NCBI GenBank assembly: GCA_003235435.1
Contig: QJWF01000179.1
Coordinates: forward strand, 1 to 6,842
DNA: 6,842 bases
From: Nitrosomonadales bacterium
GTDB taxonomy: Bacteria; Pseudomonadota; Gammaproteobacteria; Burkholderiales; Gallionellaceae
Reading direction: 5' to 3'
Below, in pieces: positions 1 to 6,161 of this stretch. Within the stretch, counting starts at the first letter, position 1; the number at the start of each line of letters is the position of its first letter. The notes beneath the pieces are model-generated. The model made no database searches. It was not told the origin of the DNA and saw only the letters and a program-made list of their open reading frames with translations. The position numbers and the translations under genes are program-made.

Positions 1-2974
1 ACAGACCATGGCAGCGGCTGTGGCCACGCCTTTGGAGCGTCAGTTCAGCGCCATCCCCGGTGTCGCATCGCTGGATTCGACGAGCACTACAGGCAATACC
101 CGTATCACATTGCAATTCGATCTCGACCGTGACATCGACGCGGCCGCACAGGACGTTCAAACCGCGATCTCGCAAAGTGTCCGCCGCCTGCCGGATAACA
201 TGCCGTCGCCGCCCAATCTGCGCAAGGTCAATCCCGCCGATTTTTCCATCATCTATCTTGCCCTGTCAGCCGAGCAACTGCCGCTTACCCAGCTCGACGA
301 ATACGCCGAGACGCGCGTCGCACAGCAGATATCCACCATCCCAGGCGTTGCGCAGGTGCTGGTGTTCGGTTCTCAGAAATATGCGGTACGCCTGCACATG
401 AATCCGTATGCGCTGGCCGCTCGCAATCTGTCCCTTGCACAGGTGCAGCAGGCGATCAGGGGCGGCAACACCAACCTTCCCACCGGTACCCTTAGCGGCA
501 GCGTGCGCACTTACACCGTCCAGGCCGAGGGCCAGTTGCAAGATGCCGCTGCCTACAACCGGCTGGTGATCGCATATCGCAACGGTGCGCCGGTACATCT
601 CTCTGACGTCGGTGAAGCGAAGGACAGCACCGAGCAGGATAAACAGATCACCACCTTTTTCGACAACACTGCCGAGGAAAAGGGCCTGCGCCCGGCGATC
701 GTGCTGGCGGTGAAGCGCCAGCCCGGTGCCAACACAGTGGAAGTTTCAGGAGCGGTACGCGAACGCCTGGTGGAACTCACCCGTCAGGCTCCGGGAGATG
801 CCACGCTGCGCATGCTCTACGACCGCGCCGATTTCATCAACGGTTCCATCCACGAAGTGAAGTTCACGCTGGGATTGGCGATCATCCTGGTGGTGGGCGT
901 GATCTTTTTGTTCCTGCGCAACCCTCGAGCCACGCTTATCAGTGCGCTGGCTTTGCCCACTTCGCTGATCGGCACCTTTGCGCTGATGAAAGTTTCCGGG
1001 TTCAGTCTCGACAACTTGTCGCTGATGGCAATCACGCTCGCGGTGGGTTTCGTCGTGGACGACGCCATCGTGGTGCTGGAAAATATCGTGCGCTACCGGG
1101 AGAAGGGCGAGAAGGCTATGCAGGCTGCGCTGATCGGCACCCGCGAGATCGGGTTTACCGTGGTGTCGATGACCTTGTCGCTGGTGGCGGTGTTCATACC
1201 GATCATCTTCATGAGCGGTCTGGTGGGTCGTTTGTTCCGTGAGTTCGCGCTCACCGTTACCATCGCAATCCTCATTTCCGGCGTGGTGTCCCTTACGCTC
1301 ACGCCGATGTTGAGCAGCCGTTTTCTCAGGGACAGCGAACGCCATGGCCGTCTCTACAATATGCTGGAACGCGCTTTCGACCTTATACGCGATGCGTACG
1401 GCGTCTCGCTGACCTGGTCGGTGGATCATTGGCGCACCATGCTGGCGGCGGCGGCAATGATCCTTGCATTGAGTTTCTATCTATTCGGCGCGGTTCCCAA
1501 GGGATTCATCCCCAGCGAGGATACCGGGCAGATCATCGCCGACACCAAGGCACCGGAGGGAATCACATTTGACCAGTTGCAGTCACTGCAGGCCCGTGTT
1601 GCGCACATCGTGATGCAGAATCCCAACATCGCCGCCGCGATGTCCAGCGCGGGTCAGGGCCGCGGCGGTGTCAGCGGCGGCAATATCGGGCGCATGTTCA
1701 TTCGACTTAAGCCGCAGGATGAACGCAGCGACAACGCCGAGGCGGTGTTGCAGCAATTGCGCCATGCGGTGGCCGAAGTACGCGAGATGCAGGTGTATTT
1801 CCAGAATCCCCCGGCGATACGCATCGGTAGTCTGGGCGGCAGCGGGCAATATCAATACGTGTTGCAGGGACCCGACGTGGAGGAACTGGATCGGGCGGCT
1901 GCGGCGTTCGAGCCCAGGCTGGGTGATGTGAAGGGGGTGCAGGACGTGAGCAGCAGCCTGGAGCTGAGCAATCCCCAGGTCAATATCAACATCAGGCGCG
2001 ATACCGCAGCAGCACTGGGCGTGAGCGCCGAGCAGATACAGGCTACCTTGTATGGCGCCTATGGCGGTGGCCAGGTCAGCACCATTTACGGTGCCACCGA
2101 CGAATATCAGGTTATCATGGAACTGGCGCCGCGCTATCAGGTGAACATGGATGCGCTCGATGCGTTGTACGTTCCGGCCAACAACGGCAAGCTGGTGCCC
2201 TTGCGCGCCGTAGCGGACATAACGCCGGGCGTGGGGCCGCTGTCGGTGAGCCATTACGGCCAGTTGCCGGCTGTGACCTTGTCTTTCAATCTGGCTCCCG
2301 GCATCTCATTGGGCGATGTCACCAGCCGCGTCGACGAACTGGCGCGCAATACCTTGCCGGCGGAAATCACCGCCAGCTTCACCGGCAACGCCCAGACATT
2401 CCGCGATTCGCTGATTGGCATGCCGATACTGATGATCATCACCGTGCTGGTGATCTACATGGTGCTTGCGATTCTCTATGAGCATTTCATACATCCCATC
2501 ACCATTCTTACCGCCCTGCCGCTGGCGATGTTCGGTGCGCTGTTGACGCTGATCGTGTTCGGACAGGAACTCAACATCTTCAGTTTTGTCGGCTTGATCC
2601 TGCTGGTGGGTCTGGTGAAGAAGAACGGCATCATCATGGTGGACTTTGCGGTGCAGATCCGCCGTGAGCAAGATGCCACTCCGCGAAATGCCATCATCCA
2701 GGCATGTCTGGTGCGTTTTCGTCCCATCATGATGACAACACTCGCCGCTATCTTCGGTACGCTTCCCATCGCGCTGGGCACCGGTATGGGTTCCGAGGCG
2801 CGCAGGCCGCTGGGCATCGCCGTGGTGGGTGGACTGTTGTTCTCGCAGATGCTCACCCTCTACATCACTCCGGCGTTCTATGTGGCGATGGAACACTTGA
2901 GCGACCGCCTGAACCGCCGCGCCGTGATGAAGTTCAAGGGCGACAATGATGTCGCGAGTTCATCTGATGGGTGA
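1..2974 (+). CDS. RND efflux pump inner-membrane permease, MdtB/MdtC (HAE1) type, 5'-truncated by window edge
   Basis: Proton-driven inner-membrane component of a tripartite RND exporter, working with a periplasmic adaptor and an outer-membrane channel that are not in the window. The reading frame is open to the left edge (first full codon at base 2). The ATG at base 8 is internal, because it falls inside the conserved porter-domain segment ending VATPLERQF. About 45-50 N-terminal residues with TM1 are missing from a usual length near 1030. Numbered from that ATG, TM4 carries the proton-relay pair D351/D352 (GFVVDDAIVVLENI, codons 1058-1063), and TM10 carries the matching lysine K872 in LVKKNGIIMVDFA (codon 2621-2623). 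TM2-TM6 lie at about 860-1310, TM7 at 1440-1510 and TM8-TM12 at 2417-2890, with two large periplasmic porter/docking regions between. The frame is unbroken. The sequence looks more like MdtB/MdtC/MuxB than AcrB; these often occur as two adjacent RND genes, so a sister gene may lie upstream. The substrate cannot be predicted. The family call is firm; the subfamily is from recall. Confidence 0.95.
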   Translation, partial: QTMAAAVATPLERQFSAIPGVASLDSTSTTGNTRITLQFDLDRDIDAAAQDVQTAISQSVRRLPDNMPSPPNLRKVNPADFSIIYLALSAEQLPLTQLDEYAETRVAQQISTIPGVAQVLVFGSQKYAVRLHMNPYALAARNLSLAQVQQAIRGGNTNLPTGTLSGSVRTYTVQAEGQLQDAAAYNRLVIAYRNGAPVHLSDVGEAKDSTEQDKQITTFFDNTAEEKGLRPAIVLAVKRQPGANTVEVSGAVRERLVELTRQAPGDATLRMLYDRADFINGSIHEVKFTLGLAIILVVGVIFLFLRNPRATLISALALPTSLIGTFALMKVSGFSLDNLSLMAITLAVGFVVDDAIVVLENIVRYREKGEKAMQAALIGTREIGFTVVSMTLSLVAVFIPIIFMSGLVGRLFREFALTVTIAILISGVVSLTLTPMLSSRFLRDSERHGRLYNMLERAFDLIRDAYGVSLTWSVDHWRTMLAAAAMILALSFYLFGAVPKGFIPSEDTGQIIADTKAPEGITFDQLQSLQARVAHIVMQNPNIAAAMSSAGQGRGGVSGGNIGRMFIRLKPQDERSDNAEAVLQQLRHAVAEVREMQVYFQNPPAIRIGSLGGSGQYQYVLQGPDVEELDRAAAAFEPRLGDVKGVQDVSSSLELSNPQVNINIRRDTAAALGVSAEQIQATLYGAYGGGQVSTIYGATDEYQVIMELAPRYQVNMDALDALYVPANNGKLVPLRAVADITPGVGPLSVSHYGQLPAVTLSFNLAPGISLGDVTSRVDELARNTLPAEITASFTGNAQTFRDSLIGMPILMIITVLVIYMVLAILYEHFIHPITILTALPLAMFGALLTLIVFGQELNIFSFVGLILLVGLVKKNGIIMVDFAVQIRREQDATPRNAIIQACLVRFRPIMMTTLAAIFGTLPIALGTGMGSEARRPLGIAVVGGLLFSQMLTLYITPAFYVAMEHLSDRLNRRAVMKFKGDNDVASSSDG
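2936..2940 (+). promoter_or_regulatory. Ribosome binding site for the ABC ATPase gene, inside the RND gene
   Basis: AAGGG lies 5 bases before the ATG at 2946 and 8 bases before the next ATG at 2949. It is the only clear Shine-Dalgarno-like sequence near the candidate starts. The in-frame ATG at 2967 and GTG at 2979 have weaker upstream sequence. It therefore favours a start at 2946/2949 and overlap with the end of the RND gene. Confidence 0.5.
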
Positions 2975-4994
2975 AATTGTGAAGCCTATATTATCAGTCA
3001 AGTCGTTGACAGCATCATTGCATCCGGGTGTCCCCGTTGTTGACGATATTTCCTTCGATATCGCTCTTGGGGAAACTTTCGTTCTGCTAGGGGAGTCAGG
3101 CTGTGGAAAATCCATGACCGCGTTATCCCTGTTGCGCCTGTTGCCGGATGGTGTCGTGCACACGAAGGGCCATGCGTTGCTCGAAGACATCGACCTTTTC
3201 AGCTTGCGCGAGAGCGAGATGCGCGATGTACGCGGTGGCAAGATAGCGATGATCTTTCAGGAACCGGGATTGAGCTTGAATCCTGTGATGACGGTGGGTG
3301 GGCAGATCTCCGAGGTTTTGGAGCTTCACCAAAGGGTGAGTGGAACTGTGGCGCAGAAGCGATCTGTCGAGTTGCTGGATCTTGTCGGTATACCTGATGC
3401 TGCTCGCCGCATAACAGAATTTCCGTTCCAATTTTCCGGCGGCATGAAACAGCGCGCAATGATCGCCATGGCGCTGGCCGGAACGCCGCGGCTGCTTGTC
3501 GCCGATGAGCCGACCACAGCACTTGATGTGACGATACAGGCGCAGGTATTGCAGCTGTTGCGCGATACGCAGGCCGCAAGCGGCATGTCGCTGCTGCTGA
3601 TCACCCACGACCTCGGTGTGGTAGCTGAGATGGCACATCAGGTCGGCGTGATGTATGCAGGCCAGATCGTCGAGCAAGCATCGCGTGACCAGTTGTTCAA
3701 GCAGCCGCTTCATCCTTACACGCAAAAGCTTTTTGCAGCGATGCCTGATGTTACAAGGCGGGGCCAGATGCTGGCTGCCATTCCTGGGAGTGTGCCACCG
3801 CCCGGCAGCATTGGCCGGGGATGCCGATTTGCGTCCCGTTGTGAGAATGCATGGTCGTTGTGTCGCGAGCAGATGCCTGCATGGACTGAGATGGGGCATG
3901 GGCAAGGGGTGATGTGTCATCTGTACCACGGAAAGGGAGATGTGAAAACCGGAGTGAACTTCTCCCGGACTGAATTGCGCCCCTCTTCATCAGGCGAGCC
4001 AGATGAGGTGGGGAAAGGCGGTACGCTGCTTCAGGTTTCCGATTTGCGCGTTCACTTCCCGATCCGCAAGGGCATCCTGCAACGTGTGGCAGGATATGTG
4101 AAGGCGGTGGATGGAGTTTCATTGGAAATCCCGCAGGGACGAACGTTGGCGCTGGTCGGGGAGTCGGGTTGTGGCAAGACCACGCTGGGAAAGGCATTGC
4201 TGCAGTTGGTACCGACCTCATCGGGAAGTGTGCGGCTTGATGGAGATGAATTGGTAGGACTTGGTTCGAACGAATTGCGTTCACGGCGCGCTAGGATACA
4301 GATGGTTTTTCAGGATCCTTATGCGTCTTTGAATCCAAAGATGCGTGTTGCCGAGATCCTCGAAGAAGGGATGAGTGCTTTGGATATCGGAAGCGGGAGT
4401 GGCGTACGTCAGGCCCATATCGACACTTTGCTTGATCAGGTTGGGCTGGCAAGAAACAGCAAATGGCGCTACCCACATGAATTCTCTGGCGGGCAGCGGC
4501 AGCGCATTGCTATCGCTCGCGCACTCGCGGTGTCGCCGCAAATATTGATATGCGATGAACCTACCAGTGCGCTGGACGTGTCGGTGCAAGCACAGATCTT
4601 GAATCTGCTTAGATCTTTGCAGCAGGAATTTAACCTGAGCTATTTGTTCATAACCCACAACCTCGCGGTGGTGGAGTATCTTGCGCATGAGGTGTGCGTG
4701 ATGTATCTCGGTCGCATCGTCGAGCGCGGAACGTCAGAAGAAGTATTGCGCACACCGAAGCATCCTTACACACAGGCTCTGTTGTCTGCGGTGCCACGCA
4801 TAGACGGAAAGGGACGGGAACGAATCAGGCTGGAAGGTGACTTACCTTCATCGGCTGACCCGCCGCCAGGATGCCATTTTGCACAACGCTGTTCACAAGT
4901 CATGGAAGGGTGCCGTGCTTCATACCCAGTCTCGAAAGCACTTTCAGCCACCCATAAAGTCAATTGCTTTTTGTTTGGCAATAGCCCAAGTTGA
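2946..4994 (+). CDS. Fused dual ABC ATPase of the oligopeptide/dipeptide transporter family (OppD-OppF / YejF-like)
   Basis: Two nucleotide-binding domains (NBDs) in one 682-residue chain that would power a peptide, nickel or similar importer from the cytoplasmic side. NBD1: Walker A GESGCGKS 49-56, Q-loop Q105, signature FSGGM 163-167, Walker B LLVADE 183-188, H-loop H221. NBD2: Walker A GESGCGKT 405-412, Q456, signature FSGGQ 513-517, Walker B ILICDE 533-538, H571. No catalytic residue is missing, so both sites should hydrolyse ATP. Each NBD is followed by the oligo_HPY tail (HPYTQ at 256-260 and 606-610), ending in four cysteines with identical CX5CX6CX17C spacing (293/299/306/324 and 643/649/656/674). 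A low-complexity linker spans about 328-358. The chain is longer than E. coli YejF (529) or GsiA (623) because both tails are retained. The start overlaps the RND gene by 29 bases; alternatives are 2949 and 2967. No cognate permease or binding-protein gene is present. The call of yejF versus an oppDF/dppDF fusion is uncertain. Confidence 0.93.
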   Translation: MMSRVHLMGEIVKPILSVKSLTASLHPGVPVVDDISFDIALGETFVLLGESGCGKSMTALSLLRLLPDGVVHTKGHALLEDIDLFSLRESEMRDVRGGKIAMIFQEPGLSLNPVMTVGGQISEVLELHQRVSGTVAQKRSVELLDLVGIPDAARRITEFPFQFSGGMKQRAMIAMALAGTPRLLVADEPTTALDVTIQAQVLQLLRDTQAASGMSLLLITHDLGVVAEMAHQVGVMYAGQIVEQASRDQLFKQPLHPYTQKLFAAMPDVTRRGQMLAAIPGSVPPPGSIGRGCRFASRCENAWSLCREQMPAWTEMGHGQGVMCHLYHGKGDVKTGVNFSRTELRPSSSGEPDEVGKGGTLLQVSDLRVHFPIRKGILQRVAGYVKAVDGVSLEIPQGRTLALVGESGCGKTTLGKALLQLVPTSSGSVRLDGDELVGLGSNELRSRRARIQMVFQDPYASLNPKMRVAEILEEGMSALDIGSGSGVRQAHIDTLLDQVGLARNSKWRYPHEFSGGQRQRIAIARALAVSPQILICDEPTSALDVSVQAQILNLLRSLQQEFNLSYLFITHNLAVVEYLAHEVCVMYLGRIVERGTSEEVLRTPKHPYTQALLSAVPRIDGKGRERIRLEGDLPSSADPPPGCHFAQRCSQVMEGCRASYPVSKALSATHKVNCFLFGNSPS

Positions 4995-5019
4995 CGACAT
5001 GGTAATTTAGGTTTAAAAA
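4991..5019 (+). promoter_or_regulatory. Possible sigma70-type promoter for the yqjD-like operon
   Basis: TTGACG (4991-4996) resembles a -35 box (5 of 6 to consensus) and overlaps the stop codon of the ABC ATPase gene. TAAAAA (5014-5019) lies 17 bases downstream and matches the -10 consensus at 4 of 6 positions. The start site would fall near 5026, giving a leader of about 70 bases that includes the hairpin at 5030-5053. The -10 match is weak and was found by eye only, so this is a candidate. Confidence 0.3.
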
Positions 5020-5020
5020 G

Positions 5021-5053
5021 GAAGCAGCTTCTCCGGTTTTGAATTAACGGAGA
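5021..5053 (+). repeat. Inverted repeats with alternative pairings in the ABC ATPase / yqjD gap
   Basis: TCTCCG at 5030-5035 pairs perfectly with CGGAGA at 5048-5053 around a 12-base loop. An overlapping small palindrome, GAAGCAGCTTC (5021-5031), could instead form a 4-bp stem; the two share bases 5030-5031 and cannot both form. There is no T-run after the longer stem, and only a TTTT five bases past the short one. Neither is a convincing intrinsic terminator, so the ABC ATPase transcript may read through into the small operon. Confidence 0.35.
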
Positions 5054-5086
5054 TATGGGTGGTAGCTGATCACAATAACTATTTCC

Positions 5087-5092
5087 AAGGAG
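5087..5092 (+). promoter_or_regulatory. Strong ribosome binding site for the yqjD-like gene
   Basis: AAGGAG, within AAGGAGTGA, lies 6 bases before the ATG at 5099. It is the best Shine-Dalgarno match seen in the window and fixes that start. It suggests that the first gene of the small operon is translated more strongly than the two behind it. Confidence 0.8.
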
Positions 5093-5098
5093 TGAATC

Positions 5099-5428
5099 AT
5101 GAGCACCAGATTGGTAGGAACACCGAGAGATGTCAGCAAGGAAAAACTCATTCAGGATTTTCGCGTTGTCTTGACTGATACTGAGGAATTGCTGCGTGCG
5201 ACCGCAGGGCTTGCAGGCGAAAAGGTAACCGCAGTGCGAGGCCGCATCCAGGAAAATCTTGAAATTGCCAAGGACCGGCTAAACTCTGCAGAGGAAGCTG
5301 TAGTCGCGAAGACAAAGGAAGCGGCAAAGGCAACCGATGAATATGTTCATGAAAATCCATGGACGTCAGTGGGAATCGGGGCGGCAGTCGGCGTAATCGT
5401 GGGCATGCTGATTTCGCGCGGCCGTTAA
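5099..5428 (+). CDS. YqjD/ElaB-type (DUF883) tail-anchored membrane protein
   Basis: A 109-residue protein of the DUF883/ElaB-YqjD family. E. coli members sit in the inner membrane through a C-terminal TM segment and bind stationary-phase ribosomes through the soluble part. The visible build matches: residues 14-82 are highly charged, Ala/Glu/Lys rich and probably helical or coiled coil. They are followed by the family hallmark TDEYVHENPW (79-88), then a Gly/Val-rich membrane anchor (about 88-106) and a short basic end SRGR. No signal peptide is seen. It is first in a three-gene operon, and the next start lies only 3 bases after its stop. The strong ribosome site and possible promoter upstream suggest independent expression from the ABC gene. 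Ribosome binding is transferred from the family, not shown here. Confidence 0.92.
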   Translation: MSTRLVGTPRDVSKEKLIQDFRVVLTDTEELLRATAGLAGEKVTAVRGRIQENLEIAKDRLNSAEEAVVAKTKEAAKATDEYVHENPWTSVGIGAAVGVIVGMLISRGR

Positions 5429-5431
5429 ACA

Positions 5432-5812
5432 ATGCCGGAGGCAAATTCTGGCCTGATGGAGTCGGCCAAAAGGCTGGTTTCGACCCTGATTTGCATCGTT
5501 TCGACACGGCTGGAGTTGATCGCAAACGAGTTGCAAGAGGAGCGCCTTCACCTTTCGAGGATGCTCCTGTTCTCATTGTCCGCACTGTTTTGCTTTGGTA
5601 TTGGCATATTGCTGTTGACGGTATTCACCGTTGTGCTGTTTTGGGATGATCACCGCCTGGCTGTGCTGGGTGGACTAAGCCTTCTGTTCTTCATGCTTGC
5701 TGCGCTTATGGCGCTATTGGTGCGCAACATGGCGAAGGCCAAATCGAAATTATTTTCCGTCAGTATTGCAGAATTGGCCAAGGATAGCGAACAACTTGAG
5801 TCAAGGGAATAA
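5432..5812 (+). CDS. YqjE-type two-TM membrane protein (annotated as phage holin family III in databases)
   Basis: A 126-residue inner-membrane protein. An amphipathic N-terminal helix carries the family pattern TRLELIANELQEER (25-38). Two TM helices follow, at about 44-71 and 75-97, separated by a tight turn DDHR (72-75), then a charged cytoplasmic tail. This is the YqjE family, filed under Phage_holin_3_6. Its place between yqjD-like and yqjK-like genes argues for the chromosomal membrane-protein role rather than phage lysis; the molecular function is unknown. The start at 5432 has no good ribosome site directly upstream and probably depends on coupling to the preceding gene, which ends 3 bases earlier. 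The internal ATG at 5456 (residue 9) is an alternative, with GGAGG at 5437-5441, but 14 bases is a long spacing. Confidence 0.88.
   Translation: MPEANSGLMESAKRLVSTLICIVSTRLELIANELQEERLHLSRMLLFSLSALFCFGIGILLLTVFTVVLFWDDHRLAVLGGLSLLFFMLAALMALLVRNMAKAKSKLFSVSIAELAKDSEQLESRE
5803..5808 (+). promoter_or_regulatory. Ribosome binding site supporting a GTG start
   Basis: AAGGGA, at the very end of the yqjE-like gene, lies 6 bases before GTG 5815. The next in-frame ATG (5833) has no comparable site, so the GTG is the better start. Confidence 0.55.
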
Positions 5813-5814
5813 CC

Positions 5815-6120
5815 GTGACGACAAATGAAAATATGTCAGAGTTGATGCAAAGCCGGGGTGAATTGCTGGCAAGGATCGCATCGCAACGCGAGCAGATGAT
5901 AGAGATCGGATCAGAGTTGCAGGGACCGCTGGCTCTTGCTGACGAGGGCCTGGATGCTGTGCGATTCTTGCGACGTCATCCTTTGCTTGTAGTTGGAGTG
6001 GTGGCGTTATTAGTGATACGTCGGCGCGGCGTTGCAGGTTTGGTTGGGGGAGTATGGGGTATCTGGAAGGGATACCGCTACTTCACATCATTGTCGGCAA
6101 AACTGCTGACTCGAGTTTGA
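5815..6120 (+). CDS. YqjK-like small membrane protein
   Basis: A 101-residue protein starting at GTG, 2 bases after the yqjE-like stop. It is the last gene of the three-gene operon, in the same order as E. coli yqjD-yqjE-yqjK. The N-terminal half has the YqjK-type pattern of an arginine-rich helix with RGELLARIASQREQM (14-28), a Pro at 38, then RFLRRHP (50-56) leading into a hydrophobic segment (57-68). A basic RRR (69-71) and a Gly-rich second hydrophobic patch (72-84) follow, with GYRYF near the end. One TM helix is likely, and the second patch may be a re-entrant or peripheral helix. Function is unknown. The family assignment rests on short motifs and gene order, so it is less certain than for its neighbours. 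The downstream ATG at 5833 is a possible alternative start. Confidence 0.8.
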   Translation: MTTNENMSELMQSRGELLARIASQREQMIEIGSELQGPLALADEGLDAVRFLRRHPLLVVGVVALLVIRRRGVAGLVGGVWGIWKGYRYFTSLSAKLLTRV

Positions 6121-6161
6121 TTTCATCGCAACAGACTAAAGATGATTAGGAATTGAACCGA

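Noticed and set aside
8..10. ATG at base 8 as the true start of the RND gene
   Set aside because: It lies within a conserved porter-domain segment, the frame is open upstream, and TM1, which every RND permease has, would be missing.
746..1429. Long antisense open frame (227 codons) opposite the RND gene
   Set aside because: It is rich in His, Arg, Gln and Asp with no recognisable domain, and lies opposite conserved TM segments of a clear RND gene. It is a frame shadow of GC-rich coding sequence.
1583..2254. Second antisense open frame (223 codons) opposite the RND porter domain
   Set aside because: Same reason: no motif, low-complexity His/Gln-rich composition, no ribosome site noted, and full overlap with a well-supported gene.
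3123..3929. Antisense open frame (268 codons) opposite NBD1 of the ABC ATPase
   Set aside because: The plus-strand frame contains all ABC motifs in order. The antisense product is His/Arg/Cys rich and resembles nothing I recognise.
5021..5040. Intrinsic terminator after the ABC ATPase gene (GAAG/CTTC stem then TTTT)
   Set aside because: The stem is only 4 bp with a 3-base loop, and the T-run is separated from it by five bases, so it is too weak to call.
5432..5812. Phage holin, hence a prophage remnant
   Set aside because: The holin label comes from the family name only. The TRLEL...ELQEE motif and the position between yqjD-like and yqjK-like genes fit chromosomal YqjE. No endolysin or other phage gene is nearby.
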